Shown: positions 1 through 9,038, counted from the stretch's first letter. The stretch is DNA of 64,000 nucleotides from Arthrobacter sp. B3I9 (GCF_030816935.1 NZ_JAUSYO010000001.1:3720001-3784000), one strand, 5' to 3'. The notes: generated by a model from the sequence alone, not told the origin. Numbers and translations: made by a program.

Positions 1-1086
1 TTCCGTCCGTTGGCCCGGGTGGAGAAGACCGCGGCGGCCATCGCCGCCGGGGACCTGTCACGGCGCGTGGAAATCGAAAACCCGAGCACCGAGGTCGGCC
101 GGCTCGGCAGCTCGCTGAACGCCATGCTGGCCCACATTGAAACTGCCTTCGCCGCCCGGATGGCGTCCGAGGAGCGGATGCGCCGCTTCGCCGCTGACGC
201 CTCCCACGAACTGCGGACCCCGCTCGTGACCATCCGCGGATTCTCGGAACTGTACCGGCACGGTGCCCTGTCCACCCCGGAGGACGTCGCCACCGCGATG
301 GGGCGGATTGAAAGCGAAGCCAAGCGCATGGGAACCATGGTCGAGGACCTCCTGCTGCTGGCCCGCATCGACGAGCAGCGCCCGCTGGCGCGGAAGCCCG
401 TGGACCTGCTGTTGCTGGCCCATGATGCGGTGGTGGATACCCAGGCAAGCGACCGCAGCCGCGCCATCTCCCTCAGCGGGCTCGACGGCGGCCCTGCCAC
501 CGCCGCGCCGGTGCTCGGCGACGAGGCCAAACTGCGGCAGGTGCTGGGCAACCTGGTCGGCAATGCCCTGCGCTACACCCCGGAGGGCAGCCCCATCGAG
601 CTCGCCGTCGGTGTGCGGACATCGGAGGACGGCCGGCGGCACTCGGTGATTGAGGTCCGCGACCATGGTCCTGGGGTCCCCGAGGAGGAGGCCGCCCGGA
701 TTTTCGAGCGGTTCTACCGCGCGGACACCTCCCGGACACGGGAAACCGGCGGCAGCGGACTGGGGCTCGCCATCGTTGCTGCCATCGTCGGATCCCATTC
801 GGGCACGGTCCAGGCCACAAAGACCGACGGCGGCGGCGCCACCTTGGTGGTCAGCCTTCCATACCTGGACGGAGCCTTCGCCGACGAGGACGCGGCCGAT
901 GACGGCAGGCCCGATGAGGCGACCGCCGACGACGGCATACACGATGAGGTGACCGCCGACGACGGTACGGCACACCACGGCACTGTTGGCGACGACACGG
1001 CAGGCAGGGCTAGGGCGGGCAGCCACGGCGCGGCCGAGGCGGACAGCCACGGCGCGGCCCAGCCGGACAACCGCCTTTCCCCATAA
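1..1086 (+). CDS. Sensor histidine kinase, C-terminal part (5' truncated by window edge)
   Basis: This is the cytoplasmic half of a two-component sensor kinase that autophosphorylates a histidine and passes the phosphate to a response regulator, which must lie outside the window. The frame is open from base 1, so the TTG at 10 is internal. A HAMP-like linker (RVEKTAAAIAAGDLSRRV) leads into the H-box FAADASHELRTPL, with the phospho-acceptor His near visible residue 66. The ATPase domain shows the N-box (LRQVLGNLVGNALRY, about 175-189), the G1 box DHGPGVP (218-224) and the G2 box GGSGLGLAIV (247-256). After the usual end of the ATPase domain (about 285) there is a 70-residue tail rich in Asp, His, Ala and Gly, encoded by imperfect DNA repeats, which is not part of the family fold. 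The sensor and membrane segments are off the left edge. Confidence 0.95.
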   Translation, partial: FRPLARVEKTAAAIAAGDLSRRVEIENPSTEVGRLGSSLNAMLAHIETAFAARMASEERMRRFAADASHELRTPLVTIRGFSELYRHGALSTPEDVATAMGRIESEAKRMGTMVEDLLLLARIDEQRPLARKPVDLLLLAHDAVVDTQASDRSRAISLSGLDGGPATAAPVLGDEAKLRQVLGNLVGNALRYTPEGSPIELAVGVRTSEDGRRHSVIEVRDHGPGVPEEEAARIFERFYRADTSRTRETGGSGLGLAIVAAIVGSHSGTVQATKTDGGGATLVVSLPYLDGAFADEDAADDGRPDEATADDGIHDEVTADDGTAHHGTVGDDTAGRARAGSHGAAEADSHGAAQPDNRLSP

Positions 1087-1198
1087 AGGGCTCACTCCAA
1101 GCGATCCTTGGCGTCCCACTCGGCGCCACCAGTTCCCCGGATCGTCCCGACCTCGCGGCCGCGCTTTGCCGGCCAGCGCCAGAGCTCCTGATGCCGCC

Positions 1199-1612
1199 CT
1201 ACTCGCCGAGAAACAGGTCGCTTTCCGTCGTCAGCGCGATCTCGCCGACGGGCCGCCCCGACGTCCCGTGGTAGCCGCGGTTCGTATAGCCGGCCTCGAG
1301 CAGGTAGGCTCCGCCGGCGAGCTGGGGAAGGTCGACAGCAAGGACGATGCCGTACGAGTAGCCGGGTTCGAGCCCGAGGTAGCTGTCGTCGTCATCGGGC
1401 CTGAGCTTCGGCTTGATCTTCGGCGGGTGGGTTTCGAAGCGGGTCTCCCCGGCGGGGTCGCGCACGACGAGCGTGATGAACGCCCCTGCCGGTGCGAGCA
1501 GCTTCGGCACCCAGGCCACTTCGTCGGCGGTGTCCGGCTGGTGCAGGCTGACGTGAACTCGCAGCGGCGCCGTCGCCAGCACGTCCATAAGCAGCGTGAG
1601 GGACCCGCTCAC
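1199..1612 (-). CDS. Small beta-rich partner protein, coupled to the upstream HExxH gene
   Basis: I do not recognise the family. The start is chosen as the GTG at 1612, which overlaps the TGA stop of the upstream gene (TGGTGAGCGG), so the two are almost certainly translated together; an ATG lies a few codons further in. The 137-residue product has no signal peptide or membrane segment. It alternates hydrophobic and polar residues as in a beta-sandwich (LRVHVSLHQPD, FITLVVRDPAGE, YSYGIVLAVDLP, GAYLLEAGYTNRG) with an acidic loop PDDDDSY in the middle. Its place directly behind a putative zinc-protease-like gene suggests an inhibitor, chaperone or accessory subunit of that protein, but this is inference from order and coupling only. 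The frame continues upstream to 1882, but that part has the composition of antisense noise. Confidence 0.7.
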   Translation of the reverse strand: MSGSLTLLMDVLATAPLRVHVSLHQPDTADEVAWVPKLLAPAGAFITLVVRDPAGETRFETHPPKIKPKLRPDDDDSYLGLEPGYSYGIVLAVDLPQLAGGAYLLEAGYTNRGYHGTSGRPVGEIALTTESDLFLGE

Positions 1613-2547
1613 CACTTCTGCGCCTTCTTGTGGGCTTTGACCCGTGTGGCCAGCGCGTCGACCGCCGGCGCCTGTGCGCGGTAGGGCGGGTCGCCGGGTG
1701 AGTCGCCCATCGCGTTCCACTTCATGCGGGCCGCTTTCATCTCGGCGTCGAAGAGCGTCTTCGCCTGCGGCTCGAGGATCTTCTCGGCGTCCGCCTGGGC
1801 CGGCGTGGCTGTGGTGTCGACTTGGAGCTTGGCCACCTTCTTGTCGGCCTCCGTCATCCCCACCCGGGCGAGTTTCAGCCACTCGTTGCTCCAGTGGTAA
1901 TCCTCGTGGAGGTCTTCCGCCCGGTACGCGGACCAGTGGTCCGGGATGCCTTCTCGATTGTCCTTAAAGTCCTTGAGAATGGCCGTGACATTGCCGCTGG
2001 TGACATTTGTCAGCGCCCCGGAGTCGTCGTCCGGTGTCGGTGCAGGGTAGCGGTCGTTGGTGAAGTAGACGATCTGAATGGTCCCGGTGGCCTCGACCGT
2101 GTCGACGACATAGGTCCAGCGCTTGCGCTTCTTGTCCTCCACGGCGTGACCGGTAAACGTCGGATCGTCCGCGTGCGTGGTGCTGGCGGCCGAGTTCGAC
2201 CGCGTCGGCGCGGGCTTGTTGAGCGTCGCGTTGAAGGCGGCCCGCTGGACGGCGAGCATGGGCACCGGGTCGGCCAGCACTCGCTGCACGACGCAGGCCC
2301 CGTCCTTGAGACGTTCCTTGTCCTCGTCACCCTCCATCTTCGGCTTGGCGTGTGCGGCCGACCCGGCGACCAGTCGCTGGACGGCGCGGTTGCCGGCGCT
2401 GCGCTGCAAGGCCAGGACCGCTGCCTCGCGGGAGCGGAAGGACGGAGCGGGGGACGGGGTGATGGCTTCCTCATCTCGGTCGGACCGGCGCATGCCCGCC
2501 CGATTTGGACTGCCGTCGGATCCGATTCGCGTATTCCTGCCCATCAC
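1609..2547 (-). CDS. Protein with DUF4157-like AGNRAV N-terminal motif and an HExxH motif
   Basis: The 312-residue product has a disordered charged N-terminus followed by LALQRSAGNRAVQRLV at residues 45-60 and further VQR motifs near 87-89 and 100-102. This LQRxAGNRAVxRL pattern is a hallmark of the N-terminal region of DUF4157-type proteins, many of which are linked to extracellular contractile injection systems. The C-terminal half carries HEDYH at 214-218, which fits the HExxH zinc-binding motif of zincin metallopeptidases, followed by a mainly helical segment to the end. No signal peptide, membrane helix or injection-system structural gene is visible here. The start is the GTG at 2547 or, one codon in, the ATG at 2544. 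It overlaps the next gene by four bases. Function is unproven; a protease-like effector or self-contained enzyme is the best guess. Confidence 0.75.
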   Translation of the reverse strand: MMGRNTRIGSDGSPNRAGMRRSDRDEEAITPSPAPSFRSREAAVLALQRSAGNRAVQRLVAGSAAHAKPKMEGDEDKERLKDGACVVQRVLADPVPMLAVQRAAFNATLNKPAPTRSNSAASTTHADDPTFTGHAVEDKKRKRWTYVVDTVEATGTIQIVYFTNDRYPAPTPDDDSGALTNVTSGNVTAILKDFKDNREGIPDHWSAYRAEDLHEDYHWSNEWLKLARVGMTEADKKVAKLQVDTTATPAQADAEKILEPQAKTLFDAEMKAARMKWNAMGDSPGDPPYRAQAPAVDALATRVKAHKKAQKW

Positions 2548-2888
2548 TCACCATCCGTTCCGTAGCATCGGGATCACCCCTCGGGACCCGGGGCGACCGC
2601 AGCGGATGCCACCATGCTCCTCCAAAAAGGTCCCCCCGGATAGGGTCAAACCGCTGGCGTGGTGCCGCTGACGGACCCAAGGGTCCGCTTTCGGAACACA
2701 AAGCCGCCAAATAGATAAAACAGAACGGCGCCATCAAACGGCGATAGTCACGGGCCGTTCATGGTGCAGCCTCACCTGCTGTCGAAGTCGTTCGAACAAG
2801 ATCGCGCGAAGGTTTTGGTGTTGTGTAAACGGGTTTGACCGCTGAAGCGTTCGATATCCACTAGCCGCCTTCGTCCGCCTGTGGGTTC
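2548..2888. other. Intergenic stretch upstream of the HExxH unit
   Basis: No convincing gene is seen in these 341 bases. There is a perfect 7-bp inverted repeat (CGGACCC-aa-GGGTCCG at 2672-2687) about 125 bases upstream of the minus-strand HExxH gene, which could be an operator or a weak hairpin. The stretch around 2700-2740 is noticeably more AT-rich than the surroundings and could hold the promoter of the minus-strand unit, but no clear -35/-10 pair could be assigned. Confidence 0.4.
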
Positions 2889-3125
2889 ATGGAGGGTCTA
2901 CAGCGCTGGACGGCCTCGGAAAGATGCTGGGCACCGCTCACCTTCGAGCGGCGCATGCGGCCGGTCGTGGAGGTGGCGCAGGCCTCCGGGACGCGAGCCG
3001 CATCAACGTTCCTCCCGGCGAACAGGGGGCAACGCCTCCTGCGGCGGTGGGTCATCCGGGCCACCGCCATGCCCGGAGTCGACCGTCTGGTGGCGCGGCA
3101 GATCCTGCGGACGATCGCGAAGTAA
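2865..3125 (+). pseudogene. Probable C-terminal remnant of a FAD-dependent monooxygenase
   Basis: The frame opens after a TAG at 2862 and ends at 3125. The readable part from about 2940 (FERRMRPVVEVAQASG, then ANRGQRLLRRWVIRAT and RLVARQILRTIAK) resembles the tail of UbiH/TetX-type FAD monooxygenases, in which a YERRxRPxVExxQ motif precedes a basic helical end. The FAD-binding domain is missing, so this would be a decayed fragment and not a working gene. The first ATG in frame is at 2889. An unrelated small protein cannot be excluded. Confidence 0.35.
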
Positions 3126-3302
3126 CGTCAGCCGGGTGGAAAAGCCTCCGTGGTTGTCCACATAGGCCCATCCGCCAAGGACCGCGGCGGCCTCACCTGC
3201 CTAGGCTGGTGGTGTCCGGAAAGCCCGGACGAGCCAGCCCCGTCCGGCGTCGCCTGCCGGCGACGGACCGGGCTGCTCCCAGCAGCCACCGGGAGGTTAA
3301 CC

Positions 3303-3590
3303 ATGAGCATCATCTCCGTCGACACCGAGCTTCTCCAGCTGAAGTCGGCGAACGTCAAGGCGACGGTCGAGAGAATCAGCGCTGACGTCCAGTCGATGAA
3401 ACTCGGCCTCGACGAGCTGCAGGCCAGCTGGCGCGGGGCAGCGGCAACGAACTTCCAGGCCCTCGTCGCCGAGTGGGCCTTGACCCAGGGCAGGGTCGAG
3501 GCCTCCCTGGCCTCCATCAATCTGGCGCTTACCGCCGCGGCAGCCAGCTATGACCAGACCGAGATAACCAACACCCAGCGCTTCGGGTAA
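3303..3590 (+). CDS. WXG100 family (ESAT-6/CFP-10-like) protein
   Basis: This 95-residue protein has the size and pattern of WXG100 proteins, which fold as helical hairpins and are substrates or partners of type VII (ESX) secretion. Two predicted helices flank the turn motif ASWRGAAATNF with the WxG at residues 43-45. The start is the ATG at 3303, preceded by the strong ribosome-binding site GGGAGG at 3291-3296. The stop is the TAA at 3588-3590. No second WXG100 gene, EccC-type ATPase or large LXG-type toxin is nearby, so it is an orphan in this window and its secretion machinery must be elsewhere if it is used. The C-terminus lacks an obvious YxxxD/E export signal. Confidence 0.85.
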   Translation: MSIISVDTELLQLKSANVKATVERISADVQSMKLGLDELQASWRGAAATNFQALVAEWALTQGRVEASLASINLALTAAAASYDQTEITNTQRFG

Positions 3591-3626
3591 CACCGCCAAC
3601 GGCCAGTGTCTGGCCCGGGCCGCGCC

Positions 3627-4622
3627 TCAGGCCTCCGGAGTCCCCTGGTGGAACCGCAGCCGCCACTGGGCACCTTCACGCACCCACAGGGAGCTGCGCA
3701 GGGTGGTTCCGGAGCGGGCGTAGCTGCGGTAAGTCAACAGAACGGTGCTGTCCCCCAGCCGGTCGGCGCCCAGCAGCTCCAGATCCGTCGGGCCTTCGGG
3801 GCTCTGCTCCAGCTCCATCATCATCGCGTCCCGGGTCCAGATCCGGCCCGAGGCTCCGATCTCGGTGAAGTCCGGATGCAGCAAGACGCCGGTCCGTCCC
3901 AGGTCTGCCCGGGTGTCCGGGCGCAGGAGCTCACGTTCGAGCGCTTCGACGATGGCCTCCGGGCTGGCGTCCATGCCCGGCGCCGGCGTGGACTCCTCCT
4001 CGAGCACACTGAAGAGGTCCGGTTCGTCGAACCCTCCGGCGTCGCCGAAGAACTCTTGTTGGCCTATCCGCGGCGGCGCCATGGGTGGTGCTGCGGCCCC
4101 CGCCGGGGACGCGGGCGCGCCGGCCGGGTGTGCTGCCTCGCAGGAGCTCTCGGCGCTCGAGCCGAAGCCGGGTCCCTGGCGGACGGCGACGCCTTGCTGG
4201 TAGGCAGTGGCCGCGGCCCGGGCGCGCTCGTCGGCGGCCTCGTTGAGCTCATGCCCGGCGTGGCCGCGCACCCACTCGAACGTGTACTTGCGGCCGCGGA
4301 GTTCCTGGTCAATTTCCTTGAGCAGTTCGACGTTCAGCACGGGCTTGCCGTCCGACTTGCGCCAGCCCTTCCGCTTCCAGCCGGGCATCCACTTTGTGAC
4401 CGAGTTGATGACGTACTGGCTGTCACAGAGGATGTGCAGGTCCTCGCCAACGAGGTGGGCGGTGGCCCGGAACAGGTCGAGCACCGCCATCAGCTCACCC
4501 TGGTTGTTGGTGCCGTGCGGCCATCCGCCGGCCCGCCAGCAGTCGTCGTTCACATACCAGGCCCATCCGGCCGGGCCGGGATTTCCTAAAGCCGAACCGT
4601 CGGCTGCTGCTGTAATCGTCAC
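3627..4622 (-). CDS. rnhA: Ribonuclease HI with C-terminal DUF4440-like domain
   Basis: The N-terminal 140 residues are ribonuclease HI, which cuts the RNA strand of RNA-DNA hybrids. From the GTG start at 4622 the catalytic residues are Asp8 (AADGSALGNPG), Glu43 (NNQGELMAVL), Asp67 (ILCDSQYVI), His121 (VRGHAGHELN) and Asp131. A proline- and alanine-rich linker (about 145-210) joins this to a C-terminal domain (about 225-331) resembling the DUF4440/SnoaL-like fold (VEALERELLRPD, VLLHPDFTEIGASGR, VREGAQWRLRFHQGTP). The GTG start is preferred because the conserved first strand begins there and because AGGA lies 7 bases upstream; the open frame continues to 4700 without family similarity. The ribosome-binding site sits inside a perfect hairpin (4624-4660). 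The gene lies downstream of groEL on the same strand but behind two hairpins. Confidence 0.9.
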   Translation of the reverse strand: MTITAAADGSALGNPGPAGWAWYVNDDCWRAGGWPHGTNNQGELMAVLDLFRATAHLVGEDLHILCDSQYVINSVTKWMPGWKRKGWRKSDGKPVLNVELLKEIDQELRGRKYTFEWVRGHAGHELNEAADERARAAATAYQQGVAVRQGPGFGSSAESSCEAAHPAGAPASPAGAAAPPMAPPRIGQQEFFGDAGGFDEPDLFSVLEEESTPAPGMDASPEAIVEALERELLRPDTRADLGRTGVLLHPDFTEIGASGRIWTRDAMMMELEQSPEGPTDLELLGADRLGDSTVLLTYRSYARSGTTLRSSLWVREGAQWRLRFHQGTPEA

Positions 4623-4623
4623 T

Positions 4624-4660
4624 GCACTATCCTGCCAGACTGTGCCTGGCAGGATAGTGC
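4624..4660 (-). promoter_or_regulatory. Perfect 15-bp hairpin covering the rnhA ribosome-binding site
   Basis: Bases 4624-4638 and 4646-4660 are exact reverse complements of 15 bases with a 7-base loop. On the coding (minus) strand the second arm reads CTGGCAGGATAGTGC and is followed by one base and then the GTG start, so the AGGA Shine-Dalgarno core lies within the stem. If transcribed, the hairpin would hide the ribosome-binding site. It could equally be a protein-binding operator if transcription starts inside it. Confidence 0.7.
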
Positions 4661-4751
4661 CTGCCGGACGGCGGTCGGATAACGCCGACGGCGGCCCCAC
4701 CCCAAGGTGAGACCGCCGTCGTGAACTATGCGTCGTTGTGAAACTACGCGT

Positions 4752-4778
4752 CGCCCGCTGACCTGAGGTCAGCGGGCG
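4752..4778 (-). terminator. Hairpin terminator downstream of groEL
   Basis: A near-perfect palindrome, CGCCCGCTGA-cctgagg-TCAGCGGGCG (the arms extend to 13 bp around a tight loop), begins 12 bases after the groEL stop codon. A second imperfect stem (4686-4694 with 4713-4721, CGACGGCGG/CCGCCGTCG) follows. There is no long T-run, as is common in high-GC actinobacteria. These hairpins probably separate groEL transcription from rnhA. Confidence 0.6.
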
Positions 4779-4789
4779 CGAGCGGGTGG

Positions 4790-6535
<1,746 letters not shown>

Positions 6536-6625
6536 TCACCCAGCCAGGTATTTCTTTCGCTCCCGGCCCGATCACCTGACTTCGCAACCGGTGGACCGGG
6601 CGTCGTTTTAGCAGTCGGTACGCGG

Positions 6626-6669
6626 GAGTGCTAAGTCAATAATTAGCACTCCCCCGGGGAGAGTGCAAC
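6626..6669 (-). promoter_or_regulatory. CIRCE (HrcA operator) with an extra third half-site
   Basis: On the plus strand TTAGCACTC (6643-6651), a 9-base spacer and GAGTGCAAC (6661-6669) make a CIRCE element, consensus TTAGCACTC-N9-GAGTGCTAA. Eight bases to the left, GAGTGCTAA (6626-6634) is an additional perfect half-site. The array is about 200 bases upstream of the groEL start. HrcA is known to repress groE/dnaK operons through this element. Confidence 0.88.
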
Positions 6670-6742
6670 CAGTGAAGACCCGGTTCCGGCCCGTTTCGGC
6701 TCCTTCAGTGCCTTCTGTTGCGCCAGAATTCGCTCGTGGCGA

Positions 6743-8077
6743 TCAGCCGGCGCCGCTGCTGGCGGTTTCGCTGCCACTCATCGTGGCCTGGTTATCCGCG
6801 CCGAAGCTGAACACCATGTAGTTGGCCGACGAGACGTCGCCGTTGGAGTTGAAGTTGATCGGTCCGGATTGGCCGTCATAGTCGGGGCGCTTGCCTGCCC
6901 TTAGCACGTCAAGGCAGGTCTGATATGACGTGCACGCCGCCGCATCCCCTGCTGGCGGCGCTCCGCCTGCGCTCTGCGGTTGCCCGCCGGAAACGGCAAT
7001 GAGGCGGGCCACGATGGACGTGCCGGCGTCGTCCTCCGCCGCGGCCGCCGCGATGGCGGCCAGATTGACGGCGTCATAGGTTTCCGCAGCGAAGGTCATG
7101 TCTTTCAGGCCCGGATCAACGGAGACCAGCCCGCCCTGGAACTCGGCCGACGGAAAGACGCCGGGCAGGATCCCGCGTGCCCCCTCGAGGGCTCCGGACC
7201 CGAGGCCGGAGCCGTAGTCGTTCACCGCGCCGTCACTGAGGATGAGCTTTGGTCCCGCCATGCCGGCGTTGTGGAGCTCCGCGATGGCGCCTTGCGCACC
7301 CGCTCGGGCGATGAGCACGACGGCGTCCGGGGCCGCCGCCTTGACGGCCGCGGCAGCCTGGTGCGCCTGGCCCGGCGTGAATTCCGCCGCTGTGACCGGC
7401 CCGAGGCCGTCTTCTTTGGCCGCTGCACCGACTGCTGCGGCCAGGCCTGCGCCGTAGCCGCCTTCCTCGTGCACGATGGCCAGTGTTTTGGCGCTGCCCT
7501 CCCGGGCGAGCTTGACAAGGACGGCAGCCTGGGCGACGTCGGCCGCGGCGGTCCGGAAGTAGTAGCCGCCGCTGGCGTAGGTGCTCAGCCCGCTCGCAGT
7601 GTTGGCCGGGGAAATGAGGGCGATCCTGGCGTTGGACAGCACGTCGATGGCCGCCGGAGCGCGGCTGGAATCGGTGGGCCCAATCACGACGTCGGCCCTG
7701 GCGGCTGCGAGGTCACGGGCCTGGCCGGCAGTGTCGCTGCTGATGGACTCCGGGAGCAGCTCGACCGGCTTGCCTTTGTGGCCGCCAGCGGCGTTGATTT
7801 CCCGAACGGCCAGTTTCGCGGCCGCGAGCTGGGACGCATTGAGGAAGTCCTGCTTGCCGGTGTTGTCCAGGATCAGGCCGATCCTGAGCGTGCCGTCACC
7901 GCTGGCTTCGGCATGTTCGACCCGGGCGCCGCCGGCCGGTCCCAGGCAGCCGGTCAGCGTCAGCAGCACGGATGCGCCCGCCGCCACCGCGCCAGCAGGC
8001 CGCAGGGCGGAAGTCCGGCGTCGAACCGGCTTGTGTCCGGCGGGATTCTGCGGCGTCGCCGCGGCGGGGAATGCCAC
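6743..8077 (-). CDS. ABC-type branched-chain amino acid-like solute-binding lipoprotein
   Basis: This is a 444-residue periplasmic-binding-fold (LivJ/Leu-type) lipoprotein that would capture a ligand outside the membrane and deliver it to an ABC importer. A signal peptide with Arg-rich n-region (VRRRTSALRPAG) and hydrophobic core ends in the lipobox LTGC near residue 44. The mature part has typical type I binding-protein segments (LRIGLILDNTGKQDF, AAAKLAVREINAAGGH, VVIGPTDSSRAPAAIDVL, ALISPANTASGLS). The GTG start at 8077 overlaps the TAG stop of the cold-shock gene by one base, so the two are coupled. No permease or ATPase gene of the family is near; the protein may work with a remote transporter or as a sensor. 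The ligand cannot be told from sequence. Confidence 0.85.
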   Translation of the reverse strand: MAFPAAATPQNPAGHKPVRRRTSALRPAGAVAAGASVLLTLTGCLGPAGGARVEHAEASGDGTLRIGLILDNTGKQDFLNASQLAAAKLAVREINAAGGHKGKPVELLPESISSDTAGQARDLAAARADVVIGPTDSSRAPAAIDVLSNARIALISPANTASGLSTYASGGYYFRTAAADVAQAAVLVKLAREGSAKTLAIVHEEGGYGAGLAAAVGAAAKEDGLGPVTAAEFTPGQAHQAAAAVKAAAPDAVVLIARAGAQGAIAELHNAGMAGPKLILSDGAVNDYGSGLGSGALEGARGILPGVFPSAEFQGGLVSVDPGLKDMTFAAETYDAVNLAAIAAAAAEDDAGTSIVARLIAVSGGQPQSAGGAPPAGDAAACTSYQTCLDVLRAGKRPDYDGQSGPINFNSNGDVSSANYMVFSFGADNQATMSGSETASSGAG

Positions 8078-8280
8078 TAGGCCGGCCGGACGCTCTCGGC
8101 CTGGGGGCCCTTCTCGCCTTCGCCTACTTCCAGCTCCACGCGTTGCCCTTCGTCGAGCGCCCGGTAGCCTTCGCCCACGATGGCCGACCAGTGCACGAAG
8201 ACGTCATCGCCCGAATCGTCCACGGTGATGAAGCCGTAGCCTTTTTCGGCGTTGAACCACTTGACGGTTCCCAAGGCCAT
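8077..8280 (-). CDS. Cold-shock domain protein
   Basis: The 67-residue product is a single cold-shock domain, an OB-fold that binds single-stranded RNA and DNA and acts as an RNA chaperone. Both RNA-binding motifs are present: RNP1 as KGYGFITV (residues 13-20) and RNP2 as VFVHWSAI (27-34). The start is taken as the second ATG at 8280 ([10 protein letters not shown]), the normal family start; an in-frame ATG three codons upstream is less likely. It is followed without a gap by the solute-binding lipoprotein gene, an unusual pairing. The upstream LytR_C-type gene ends 48 bases before. Confidence 0.95.
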   Translation of the reverse strand: MALGTVKWFNAEKGYGFITVDDSGDDVFVHWSAIVGEGYRALDEGQRVELEVGEGEKGPQAESVRPA

Positions 8281-8328
8281 GGTGCCCACACTTTCAGGTT
8301 GCTAGTTGTTCAGGCGTAACCGGGACGG

Positions 8329-8958
8329 CTACTGGAAGCCGGGGCCGAGGACGACGACGAGCGGCATGTTGAACTCGGCGGTGTCCACGACGGAGGGGAT
8401 GCCGAGCAGGGAAGAAAGTGCCTTCGCGTTTCCCTCCTGGTCCGGTCCGTTATAGAAGATCACCGAGCTTGTTTGCCGCGCGCCGCCCCAGTTGCCCACC
8501 GGGCCAAGGGTCCAGCCGTCGGAAGTGACGGTAGCGCCCACCTTGCTCGCGAGTCCTGCCGTGCCGGCGGCATTGTAGATCGCGACGGGTTGCGTCCTGT
8601 CCACGGCGTCCCCGCCCTCCGGGGAGGCCGTGGGCGACGGCACGCCGGACGGTGTTGCCCCGACGGATTGTGCGGCCTGCGACTCGCCGGCCGGGGCGGC
8701 GCCGCTGGCGCTGGGCACTGCAGAAGCGGCGGGGCTGGCCGGCTGTACCGCCGTGACGGCCGAGGAGCTGCCGGCCGAGTTGAAGCCAAGCTTGGGCAGG
8801 AACAGGAAGGCCACCAAACCGATGACCAGTGCCACGGCGCCGGCTGCCAGCACCGGGCCCAGGCTGCGGCGTCGGGATTCGGCGGCCGCCCGGTGAACAC
8901 CCTGTCGGGTGGGGATCTCCGGGACCCGGTCAAATTCATCCCGCGCGTATTTGGTCAT
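8329..8958 (-). CDS. Membrane-anchored LytR C-terminal domain protein
   Basis: This 209-residue protein has a short cytoplasmic N-terminus (MTKYARDEFDRVPEIPTRQG), one transmembrane helix at about residues 33-55, a low-complexity Ala/Ser/Pro linker (about 60-118) and a C-terminal LytR_C-type domain of about 85 residues (AIYNAAGTAGLASKVGATV, then a strand-rich end LVVVLGPGFQ). In LytR-CpsA-Psr proteins this domain follows the ligase domain; here it stands alone, as is common in actinobacteria. Its role at the cell wall is not known. It sits between DUF3263 and the cold-shock gene on the same strand. Confidence 0.85.
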   Translation of the reverse strand: MTKYARDEFDRVPEIPTRQGVHRAAAESRRRSLGPVLAAGAVALVIGLVAFLFLPKLGFNSAGSSSAVTAVQPASPAASAVPSASGAAPAGESQAAQSVGATPSGVPSPTASPEGGDAVDRTQPVAIYNAAGTAGLASKVGATVTSDGWTLGPVGNWGGARQTSSVIFYNGPDQEGNAKALSSLLGIPSVVDTAEFNMPLVVVLGPGFQ

Positions 8959-9038
8959 GGTGAAAACGACGTCCTTGCTGATTTCTAACGAGTTGCCTGA
9001 GCCCTGTCCGCGGAGAGACCGCGCGTCAGGCTGGCGTT

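Noticed and set aside
58..1119. Long open frame on the minus strand opposite the histidine kinase
   Set aside because: It is a mirror of the kinase gene in high-GC DNA; its composition has no domain pattern.
1613..1882. Upstream extension of the small beta-rich partner gene
   Set aside because: The extension lies in another frame of the HExxH gene, is Arg/Gly-rich, and the GTG at 1612 overlapping the stop explains the start better.
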